Notes under the pieces: model-generated
Databases searched by the model: none
What the model was told of the DNA's origin: nothing
Seen by the model: only the letters and a program-made list of their open reading frames with translations
Program-made: the position numbers and the translations under genes
In this document: positions 1 to 11,500 of the stretch, piece after piece
Layout: each line of letters starts with the position of its first letter
Position numbering within the stretch: position 1 is the first letter of the stretch
NCBI RefSeq assembly: GCF_008831285.2
Contig: NC_045148.1
Coordinates: forward strand, 14,178,802-14,238,801
Origin: Nymphaea colorata
Taxonomy: Eukaryota; Streptophyta; Magnoliopsida; Nymphaeales; Nymphaeaceae
Direction: 5' to 3'
DNA length: 60,000 bases

Positions 1-3000
1 ATCAATTCGCTCATAACATCCTCTTTTGGTGCATTGGATGCAGCATCTAACTACTCCTTTAGTGGTTATTTTGTTGGCAAAACAATTTATGTGAAATGGT
101 TTATAGGATCATTTTGGACTCGATCATCAACTCTGTTCATCAATGTTACCGTCGGACCAAGGCCAAGCAAGTGCAACATGATAACAACAGATTAAATGAT
201 TATTCTAATCCCGGAAAATGAGATAATGCAGATGGACACAATCAACTAAAGAAAGCTCTTCAGCGTTCGAACATGCTTGAAGGAAATGCAAAAGAGTAGA
301 AGTAGAGGTAGAGGTACCATCTTCTGCAGTGAGTAGCCCCTTAATGAAAACAGGCAATGTGGTTATTGAACGTAGCCATTCCACATCCTGCATGCACAAG
401 TTGAATTTTCGAAAAAGATGAGATAAAGTTTAGATAAAATAAGGTTTTGCGTCTAGGTTATGCTCCATTTTTAAGGAACACCTTATGAAGTAATGTTGAA
501 AAAGGTTACACTATCAATGAGATTGAGATGATGGTATCCTCAATCCAATCCATGTCCAAAAAGGAACAAACGCAGAGAGAGAGAGAAGGAGATAGTAGAT
601 GAGAGCTGATTTTTAGTTTTGTGACCTTCCAACAAAGAGAAGCATCAAGTACATGAGATGCAAAAGCTTCTGCTTTGGAGCCACTTGCCTGAAAAAAAAA
701 GGTACCGAGAAGTCAAATACCATGTGCACAAACCAAACGTTTCAAATATACTTAAGACACAGAAGGGCAATTGCTGGAACGCTTCCAAATGAACTCAATT
801 AGATATATAACGTATAATCGAAATATAGCTCCACAGTTCCACCCGCAAGGTCTGTTATATTGCTTGAGAAAGACCAAATTTATTTTACTAGTCCACAAGC
901 AAGCGCATGTTGTATACTTTGGGGAAAAAAAATCAAATTTTAATTTGCAGGAGAGAATGCTTATGTTACGTGTCTGAGTCCGTGGGCACGTGTCTTCAGG
1001 TGTATAATGTTATCTCGAAAAACTGAGTCAAAGTATACGCGCACTCACATGCACAACATCTTCCGTCAAAAGGCTTCTGAAGTGCATTGGTACAACTGCT
1101 ACCAGCCTGCAGAAATATGAATAAAGTATCTGTTAGCTTTCCTTTTCCAGGAACCCAATTTCTATGACAACAGAAGCGATAGCCCGAATAGGCAGTTAAG
1201 ACCAGCCATTCCAGAAACAAAGCAAACAAGAAAAGAGTAGATCCACGCAGACCCATGCGAGAGCACATTAAGTCCATATGGCATGGCAGAAAGCCCAACA
1301 CGAGGAATGAAATGGTAGATATGTAGACTATTTACCTGTTGAGGACCATCGTGCTCCTACTTGTACATTACAAGAAGCTAGGGATAGTTCAAGCTAAGTG
1401 GATGCACAATAGTATTTTTCATAAGTAGGAAAAAAATATAAGAGCTAAATCAATTTCCACACGAATCCGTAGTATAACCCTGCTGCCATCAAGAACTTGA
1501 CGATCAATAGATTGCAAGTTGAAAACCATCTAAACATTTCTTGATGGAAATATAAGATACATAAAATTATCATATTATGGCGTTCAATCGTTTGTTATTA
1601 TCTTATTTCTAAGTTGGGTTAGGCTAACGGTTCTCCAAGAATAATATATACATTTTATAACTCCACCTTAGATAGGAACCAACCTTTTCAGATATAAGAC
1701 ATTCTGAGAACAGCAACAGCGACTAATTTTCTATGAACTACATTATTATACTTAGGAGCATGGACTGCATACATGCTGATACTGAAATAGTAAACGCAGT
1801 CTTTCTCAAATGAGTCTTGATCACCTATGAATTTCTTGAGAAGTTTTAAGTGAATAACTAGGTAACTTTCAATTGGCCAACAAATTGTCGAATCATATAT
1901 CGAGAACAAGTAAAATAAAATACATGCAACCACCATTCAAGTAGGTCCAGAGAAGGGAAAAATAAAACGAAGAAGTAAATAATGTTTACCCGTTCCTTAT
2001 GTCTGCTTCCCTTCTACCAAGCTTAGGAACATCAACTGTCAGCACAAGAGCCTTGTAGCCACATTTCTCAGCCTTTTGTACTAGTCGTGTTGTAATTTCA
2101 CGATTTTTAAACACCTGAACGAATCAACATCTCGAAGCTAAGACTTACCATTATTTAGGGGATAGGTTGCTCGTTGCATATAGTAAATTGACAGGTGATG
2201 GCTTTGCAGCCAAAAGAAACAGCTCGCACATTTTGGTGACCAGAATTAAACTATTACTTAGGTTCAGCAATCAGAAATGAAGATCTCATATCGAACTCGA
2301 CGATCGGATCAAATTACAAAACATGGACCGCTTCAATTGGCATTGACTGAGTCGCCAAAGCAAGAGTACTGTTTTGGCACCGAATGCGTTGCACCGTGCA
2401 CGATGGTTATCTGAATCAAAACAAATCCAGCTTTGGCTGGAGCAGAAAGCAGTTTGCGGAACGTGTGGGCAGAGTACATACATACAACTGAAAAAAAAGA
2501 GTCCCATTGCAGTCGGCGGTGATCTCCTCATGGGGAATGGATGAGAAAGTCGATACTACCTGAAAGAATGAAGAACGATTTTCAACAAGTTTGAATAAAC
2601 AGAGAATCTTAAATCGAGTCACAAGGCCAGTAAAGTACCATAATTATGCCACAAGTTGCAGCAGCTCTCGCTGTAGCCAATTCTCCTGAAAAAGGGGGGA
2701 AATAGTTAAACCGTATCACTCGCAAAACCTAATTCAAGCACATTCATAATAGCTAGCCTTGGGGATGCGCCCACTGATGCATTGCAGATGGCGCTAGCAT
2801 TATTGGCGCTGAAACGCGGTGTCCCAGAATAGTTGTTGACATGTTAACATTGGTAACATCAACAAGAACCCTCGGCCGGAACCTAGGAGACCATTTAATC
2901 CAAGTTAAATCCCAAAGAATCCATTCCCATTGAGTGAGAAAAAAGGAATAGAAAAAAAAGAGACAAACATAAGTACGTGATTCTCTTGAAAGCTTCAATG

Positions 3001-3119
3001 TTTTCTCTCAGCGTGACCTCGTCTTCTGCACCCCCGTCAAAGAAGTCAAAGTACATTTTTGGCAGCGTCCTCCTTGCCAATTCCCGAAACTCACTGACAT
3101 TTACGGGGTCTATTGCCAT
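1..3119 (-). CDS. HAOX: (S)-2-hydroxy-acid oxidase (glycolate oxidase/HAOX family), 5' part, runs off the left edge
   Basis: FMN-dependent oxidation of 2-hydroxy acids to 2-oxo acids with release of H2O2; the family is peroxisomal. Exons seen: 3119-2977, 2882-2758, 2685-2639, 2559-2482, 2114-1990, 1106-1049, 688-626, 387-318 (709 bp, 236 codons of about 365); phases join cleanly. The first ATG in frame is at 3119 and gives the family's N-terminus (NVSEF then [16 protein letters not shown]). Also visible are the FMN-site stretch [11 protein letters not shown] (about residue 76-86), FFQLY with the active-site Tyr (131), [19 protein letters not shown], and VFIKG with the Lys (229) that contacts FMN. 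The residue matching spinach Tyr24 appears to be Phe, which from memory fits the long-chain HAOX branch rather than photorespiratory GLO. The stretch after RREADIRN (exon 6) is poorly conserved. Exon 2 ends at a GC donor. The His and Arg of the catalytic base region and the C-terminal peroxisome signal lie beyond base 1. Bases 1-317 look like intron. Confidence 0.9.
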
Positions 3120-4040
3120 TCCTTCGTTCAAATAACAAGGACAACGATGCTGACAATCATTACAAGAGAAACTTGTTCATGACAGTGTAAGCTGTGAATC
3201 GATGTCTACATATTTACCCAAAAAATTCTCCAACGCAACAGAAGATTTGAATAAGAGGCATAATTATGCACATCACTATAGATGGCAACGTGTCCCAAAC
3301 AATGCGCTCTCGCCGAAAAAGAAAAGGTATGTTTTTAACGCATCTCATGTTGGATTCTGCTAAGCCTTACTCTCCAGTTGGTGTTGAGAGTGAAGGATAA
3401 GGGGATATCCTCTAGTTTTCGAGCTGAGATTGTTGGTTGTTTTTCCCTTGCTTTTTTCATATTTCGTCTCTGTCTCCCCCTCCCTCTCTCAAAATGAAGC
3501 GAACTAAATGAATTTCATCTCTCCCTTTCTCTGAACTGCTGCATAGTTGCTGGATGAATAATATTAAAAAAATCATAAGTTGTCATTCAAAATCATGTGG
3601 TACTATTAAATCGTGGCTAATTATTAACAAATGTTTAAATTTTAACCATCTGCAGTGCATTGAATTATATATAGGTGGTTGGTAGAAACCAACACTTAGG
3701 TCAGGGATTAAAACCAGACCCTTTTGATTTTTATTTTTAAAATGTTTTTTTTTTTTGCAATCTAACCTTATTTATATGGTTTTAAGAATGGATTGATGCA
3801 AAACATATACTAAGCTGGTCATTTGTTACACTTTAATGGTGTTTTTATAATAAGAAAAAATGGACAGCCCCAATGACGTGATAATGAAAAAATCAACATT
3901 TTTCATTAAAACAATTTGAATTAAAGCATGTTTTATATCCAAAATAGTCTTTACGATGTTTATATTTTTATTTAAAGCAGTGTTTTAACAAAAAGTCAAT
4001 GGGTCTAATTTTTAAATCCCTGATCAAATGGTTTTTACCA

Positions 4041-4194
<154 letters not shown>

Positions 4195-5623
4195 TACATA
4201 TCCTTATTGTTCGCCCTTCACACAAGGAAACTCTAGGCTGCACATTGTGGCAACCAGCATATTTCAAATTCCTAGAATCTAGCAGAGTTAATCGAACAAT
4301 TTTTTTAAATCATTAAGTTGGAATGATTGGATTTCAGTGGCTAAATATTACAACGTAGATTTGATAAAAATCTCGTTGGATGCAATTTCTCATGTAAAAT
4401 GCATAAATTCCACATAGACATAGATAGTCTCGTATATATATTGCATCCTAGCTACTGAATGTTCGTAGTAACTATCGTAATTCACAAACATGCAAAATAA
4501 GGTTATGCCAACTTAATAATAATAAAAAAAACACTCCACTTGTTTTAAATCATTCTTCCTTTTCAGATACCGATTCATTAGAAGGCAAAGAAATATCAAA
4601 GTTTTAACAAGGGTGGCATTGAACCCGATGGATAGTCTGTTGCCTAGCCTGTGATAGGCTGGGCGGGGCCTGCTGTAACTATAGACCGGCCCGGTAAACA
4701 GATACATAAATAAAAGAAAGAGAAGGCGAGGTCTCGCCGGCCCTGGACGGGTACTGCAGGCCCCAATGCACCCTCTTAAACCGCACCTGTCTACCTTCCT
4801 TTATTGTCTTTCTCCGCGCAACAGTGGTGGCCGGCTTCCTCTCTCAACCACCATCTCTGCCATAAGGTACGTGATTCCTTTTATGATATATGTACAAACG
4901 TTTGGAGGTCGCAAGGGTTTGGCCAGCGGTTATTGAAACTTAATCCCGACTACCGAGCACGGTATGCCTCTGAGATGCGAAGTTGACAGTAGGGCCAGCC
5001 TGATTAATTATCGTGCTGGGCTCAGGCTGCCGAGGCTGTCGGCGAAGGCATTGGGCCTGCCTGATCCCCATTTTGTGGAGCTCTGGGCTGGCGGCTCCCA
5101 GCCCTGACTTTTCAGGACCAAACTGAAACGCGCAAGAGGATCGGTGCATTTGTCGCGTAAGGTAGTGATGAATACGTGAACTTGTCTAAGATAAGCATGA
5201 ACTTGAGAAACATTTATGAAAAAAGCAATAATTCCGAAAATGGCGGTCAACAGGATCCCTTTAGCAAGAGCATCGATTATGTAACTAAGAGGAAGAAAAC
5301 GCAAAAATCACCCGAGAATGCTTTTGAAATAGTTAATAAGTTAATCAACCATTGAAGAGAGAAAACAAAGAGGCCAGCACGAAAGAACAACACTCACAAG
5401 CAACGATATATTGTGTGTGAGCTCTGTCCTTCGAACCTAGAGATCGACGTTCCTTTCGGCTCTTTCAAAGGCGATCGCCAAAAAAACCTACAAAATCACG
5501 GTAAAGAAAAAAAAGAAATTGCTACGAATTAGTTTAACACAAAATCGCACATAAGAGGAAAAAACTACTGATAGGGCGTAACACAAAGGAACCGAGAAAA
5601 GTACTGATTGAGAGATCGAATAC

Positions 5624-5760
5624 CTGCCAAAGGATCCCGGGGATGATTGAGATCTAATATGAAACAATCGGAAGGACGAGGAGAGTGAAGAATAGAAACC
5701 CTATCGAGAGAGAAACCGAGAGAGAGAGAGAGAGTACTACAGATGAAGTCCTGGCACACA
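5624..5760 (-). promoter_or_regulatory. possible non-coding leader exon and promoter on the minus strand
   Basis: Read on the minus strand, this stretch is CT-rich, carries GATAGGGTTTC (telo-box-like), and ends in a good splice donor (TTTGGCAG then GTATTCG at 5624/5623). This is the look of a plant 5' untranslated exon. The next plausible acceptor is just before the HAOX ATG (TTGTCAG near 3145), so it may be the HAOX leader separated by a 2.5-kb intron. It could equally belong to a lost gene. No coding function is claimed. Confidence 0.3.
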
Positions 5761-5946
5761 AATAAAAAGAACTTTGGAGCCATGCACCCGAGAGAGAGAC
5801 TTTTTAGCTGGTTTCTGTCTCTTCAACAGTTTGTTTCTTTCCTCTCGTGGGCCCCTTCTCTCAGTTCTGATACAGATACAAACGGTTCGGATTTTCCTAA
5901 TGCACAACCCAACTCCAGATCCTGTCAGATGATCCCGAAAACGATC

Positions 5947-6165
5947 AAGTTTCCATTGTCAATAGGAGATGGGTCTAACACAAATCTCCCATTGCTAATA
6001 CATCTGAGGTTTTTCTAAGAAATACACCTAAGTTTTTTAGTGTGTTACAAGTGCGCTTGATTTTCTGTACTATTTCTAGAAAATAAATGTCAGCTAAACC
6101 TAGGTTATCGATAACTTGAGTTGATAATGAAATGCTTAAACTATCATCAATATAAATTATCACAT
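5947..6165 (-). repeat. decayed dispersed repeat, copy 1
   Basis: Shares blocks with 7759-8050, including GGTCTAAC followed by a TTGCTAATA motif, CACCTAAG, and ATAACTTGAGTTGAT. Minus-strand translations also match (both contain STQVID), so the parent sequence may have been coding or transcribed. Origin not recognised. Confidence 0.5.
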
Positions 6166-6841
6166 GTCTATTCGTTTGCATTAACTTCTTTATTTATACC
6201 CAACAATGTTGATACATATTTACCTATGCAGAGATCAGTGAATTCTTAGTTTTTACCAACCAGGCATTTCTACCGCATGCAAGGGGAAGTGTCAATCAGG
6301 CCATTCAAGCTAAATCTGCAACGATAAGAAAGGGACAGGTGCAATTAGAATTGTATTTAAAATTCATATAATACATCAACATCCGTAGAATGTATAAGCT
6401 AAATAAATATGATGGTTGTATATACTGATTATAGGTAACTGCTGTAAAAGTTCTTAAAATATTACAAAAATCGCAGTAATTGATAGTATCATAAAAGATT
6501 AATTTTTAATCAAGCCCCGCCAAACTACCGACTTAGTGATTCAGCTAAGTCAGTTCCGAATCAACAAAGACATTACAAGTTAATTTTTTCAAGAAATATA
6601 TATACATATATAAATATATATTTAAAAATTCAAATTACATCATGAAAATCAGCCACTGGATCAAATCAATTTGTCATCAAAACCACTCAAATTGGCAAAT
6701 TTTGATAAATACGACAATTATACCTTGACTTTGATTAATAACTATGCACATCAAACTCCCCAATAAATCAATCCACACGCTTTATATTCCACATATTCCA
6801 CACACTAATATCAAACTAAAATCGCATGCAATTACTGTATA

Positions 6842-6957
<116 letters not shown>

Positions 6958-7758
6958 TGTCCCCGATCCAATGCATGGAGTTGCATCAGGCAGTGTTCAA
7001 CTGTTCATTGCCCGTTTCTTCGCGGCATGAAGCTTTTGTGACGCAAAAATGTTCAACAGCCGCTCCGATGACAAATGAGTCTTCATGAAGGGTCAACGTA
7101 GCAGACTGTAACGGGTTGAAGGTTGATCCCAAAGGTTGTCGCTTTGCGCCTGTGGGGTCTTTCGTTTAGTTGTCGGGTTGTTTACCGAACTCTAAATCCT
7201 GTTGCATGAGTCGAGCTAGGATGTTGTCAATAGACGGAATTGGAATACGATATCTGATTGATCAGATATTCGCATATTCATTCAATCAAATTGATTGAAT
7301 GCTGGTTCAAATCTAACTTAGTTTACCAAATGTTCACATATTCAGATTTATTATATACAAATTCATTTCCAAACGGAGAAAGATTCCTTTTATATCTGCA
7401 TCAATAAATTCAGAGTTTGTTTTCACTTCCGATGCCGACTTTTAGATGCACAATCGAATATGAGCCACGTTATGATATATTAAGAACTGACTTTCAAAAT
7501 GAATGGACATTATATATATGATCTTTATTTGAAATCAAATTCGAATTTGAATCTGTTCCAAACAGATATTTATTTAAAAATCAATTCTCATTTGAACCCA
7601 AACGGGCGTTATGTCTTAAGTTCCTATCAGGTTATGCCTTATGTTTGAATCTGATCCGATTTTTATACATGATGTCAATTTCTCTTCTATGTCTATTTTT
7701 TACAAAACAATTTGATTGGATATTTTATCTGAATTTGATTACGTCCGGCAAAGTAAAT

Positions 7759-8050
7759 TAGGTTTCCGCTGCTAATAGGATCTGGGTCTAACATACAGCA
7801 TCCGTTGCTAATATGATCGACCAGCAATGAACATGAAGTAAACTAGTTTAGATCCAAATTGGGCTGCACTCAGGGAAGAAAATCGGCTTTTAATAATATT
7901 AAAAATTGCACCTGAGTTTTTCGCAGCGTCAAAAGCACACCTAAGCTTTTCCACAAAAAAAAAAAAGTCAGTTGAAAACAGGCTGTCAATAACTTGAGTT
8001 GATGGTAATGATTCACCATCTTCGGTATAAGCTACGACATATGTACATGT
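7759..8050 (-). repeat. decayed dispersed repeat, copy 2
   Basis: Second copy of the repeat at 5947-6165, in the same orientation, with roughly 70 bp of extra sequence near its left end. No terminal repeats or target duplication were found. Confidence 0.5.
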
Positions 8051-8589
8051 AGAGGGCAATTGTGTGGCTCCAGCAGCCAAAGATAGCTAACAAGATCAAG
8101 ATCGTAAGAGGCCTACGAGGATAGTTTCTGCCCAACATCTCCCCTTTTGTTTATTTTATTGTATTCATTACCAAAACAAGTCCTCTGTCACAGAAGGGGA
8201 GGGACCGCCGACCCCAGCACAGAAAAGATGGTCGAAAGTGAGAGCGGCTGAGACTTGGACAGATTGGCATCGCCCCTCAGTTATCCGCTTCGATCACCGA
8301 ACCAGAAAACGGAACCGGGCATGCTCTGGGCCACACCAAATCACAACATTTGCATGACCGCAGAGGAGTTCCCTCACATTACAATATCACATTTCAATCT
8401 CAAAAAACTGAGAGAAGCTGTACACCTGGCTTTGGCTTTGGCATTATAGATCACCGAAACAATGCGTGCCTCGTATTTACAGCCTACTTATCCCACATCT
8501 ATAAAATGTCTTCGTCTACATAGAATCTAGAAACCAACCATTAGCTGCCTTGAGGAAGTGTATCGCTCTGGTCCTAGATCTCTCTCTAG

Positions 8590-11500
8590 CTAATTAGTAT
8601 TGATATTAGAATTACTTTTGCTCCCTCCTTGGAGATCCATAGGAGAACTTGTAATACTACCCACCGATCCCATGGTCTGTGAGCTCAGCTGCGGGCTTGC
8701 GGGGCCAGTACCAGGTCCCGCCACATTCATCTGCTGCTGAGTAACCAGCTGCTGGACAGCTCCCGTACTCAGCTGCTGTGGTGGGCTCAACGGAGTCTGC
8801 TGGCTCAACTGCTGAGGACTAATCTGCTGCTGAGGTTGCGAGTGTGACTGTGTCTGTGGCTGGAGCTGTGACTGGGGGTTTATTTGCTGCTGTACGGTAA
8901 GCCCCGATGGCGAGCTAACTTGCTGCTGAACACTACCCACTAGCGACTGTTGAAGGGGTGAGCTCAGTTGCTGCTGCTGCTGCTGAAATTGCTGCTGCTG
9001 GTTCATGTAAAAGTTTGCCCCAGGCATCTTTGGAGGGCCCATAGCTGCCATCGGTGCTCGTTGCATGGAACCCATGCTGGTTCTGTTCAGTGTTTGCCCC
9101 AGCACGGACATTGGTCCGGTGCCAGGAATCCCACCCAAACTGTCAATAGGGCTCCTCATGGATGTTGGCCCCAGCATGCCTCGACCTCTATTCTGATGCA
9201 TCATCCTAAGTTTTGCAACCATTGTACTGGCCTGGGCAGGGTTTAAGCGCATTTGTTGGCTTATGACGTTGCTGACATTGGAAGCAGGATTTAAGCCCAT
9301 CTGACTTATATTGCTCAAACCAGATATGGTGCCCATTGGTGCCGACATGTTAGGTCCCATATGCCCCATGCCCATGCCTATTCCGCCAAGTCCAACAAAA
9401 TTTCCAAGGCCACCAGTGGCACCAGTTGGTTGCATAGGACCACTAACCATGCCACTTCCCATGTTTGGCATGCCCATACCAGGAAGCGCTCCCATCACCT
9501 TCCTCATCTGTGGCTGCTGCTGCTGCTGTTGTTGTGGCTGCTGCTGTTGTTGTTGATGTTGCTGCTGAAGCAATTGAAGCTGCAGATTGCTGGAACTGCT
9601 GACCATTTGATTACCAACAGGTGAACCAACTGCATTTAGCTGTGTCAATGGACTGTTTTGGCCAAGAGCAGCTCTCTGCAGTTGTGAGTACTGGTGCTGC
9701 TGCTGCTGTAAAGGTGACTGGGGAGGTTGAACGGCAGCAAGATGTGATGTTGGGTCCAAGTGCTGTTGTCTTGCTTGTGATGGCAAATAGCCCGATTGCA
9801 TGTGGGATGGAGGGGGCTGGACGACTCCAGGATGCTGCATCCTTGAGCCTGGTAGCAGGTTCTGAGAGGGCATTTGTAAAGGGTTCATAGGCTGGACGCT
9901 GCCAGCCACTATACCCGTTGAAGGCACTGTGTGGCCTGAGACAGGCTGTTGATATGGCATATCATGTGCAGGACCACCCAGAGAAGCAGAAGATGTTGAA
10001 CCAGATGGAGTTCCTCCAGGTCGGTTTTGTATTTGATCACTGACTTCATATCCATCATGAGTCATCTATATGAAAAACCATTCTAGGCATTAACAAAACT
10101 GAAAAAAAAAACAAAAATATAAAGTAAACCTTATGAGCATCTGAACAATTAACATGAAAACTCACCAGTTTAGCATATTGTTCAGCAAACAAATCTGCAT
10201 AATGCTGTTGACAAAGAAATGATCATGAGGAAATAGGTAAAATAAGGTCAATGGAGATGGCTTGAGGTTGATAATTTGCAGACTCACCGTGTTGGGCAAT
10301 GTGGGAAGAGCATCCTGGGGACATGAGAGGAGATCGCTGCTTTCCTCTTCATTACCATATTGTATCACTGCTTCTACCATGCCATCCTTGTGCCTCTCGG
10401 ACATGAGTAATTTGTTTCGAACTGTAACAACAGTCATACCATTTGCTGCAAAAATATGTGATAGCAGGAATTTATTAATAGAAGGTTCATCGAGTAAACA
10501 AGCACTGTCTTCAAGTGCAGACAAGTACCGTGAACTATCTGCTTAGGACGAACACAATCCAGGATCCTTGTTTTACATAAGTTCATGCTACCTCCAAGCA
10601 GAGATTTTGACAATGACTTGGTACACATAGGATCGTTGACATCATCGATGTTTTGTGCCGTTGAAAGATGCATAACAATAAGATCCGCTGAATGTGACAG
10701 TGGTTTCCTCTCATGAATTTCATCAACCTTATTCTTTTTGCAATGGAGTCCGTATCTGGAAATGCAACATAGGCACAGTAAGAATGAGTCTTGACAAGAG
10801 GAACCAGAAAACTATTTTGTAACTATGCTCAAACATGGAGCTCCAATCAGTACATCCCTGACATTCAGGTTTCTGTATGCCAGCTGTTGAGAACTCCATG
10901 CAAGTAAGACCAAGTCTAGTCCTAGAGATCATAGCCATATATAACCTTCAAGACAACATACACAAGAACTGTGAGTTTGAACACGACCATACCTTTGAAC
11001 CACCGCTTCAAGCTTTGAGAATCTTTCTATAAATGTTGGATCAGGCTTTGGCCCTGACGGTGGTATAGGAGGAGTCCCAATAGAAGGACTATTTGCATTA
11101 AAAGGAGGAGACCCAACTGCAGGGGTTCGTGTAAGGGGAACCTGTTTTCTCTTCCCAGACATGGGATTTTGATGTCTACCAGCATCAGTAAGACAAGAAC
11201 TGACAGAGGTTGCACCAGTTGCAGTATCCGACGCTTTCTCCTTTTGTGTGTTCATGTTATAGTGTGCTCCTAAGGAACCACTAGACATTTCTCCAGATTT
11301 AGATGACACCGGTGAGTTTTCCATTGTACCACCAGAAACACGAGAAGTTGGTGCTTGCTTTCTCTTCTGTAAAGCATCCTCTTTTTTCTGGTCTTTTTCT
11401 ATAAAATTACCAAGATTATGCCACTGTGACTGTGAAGAGAATCTCATGAATGATTGCTGCGCTTGCTGCTGTGGCTGCATCAGCGAGTCTGTATGACTAG

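Noticed and set aside
4600-5120. GC-richer stretches with GGGCCTGC and GGCTGGGC motifs, considered as hAT-like MITEs
   Set aside because: Composition is suggestive, but I could not pair the ends or find an 8-bp duplication.
8968-9890. Several long plus-strand open frames opposite the last PHL exon, with Leu or Cys runs
   Set aside because: They are antisense readings of the CAG-rich PHL exon; their composition follows the poly-Q codons and the true frame is supported by the family.
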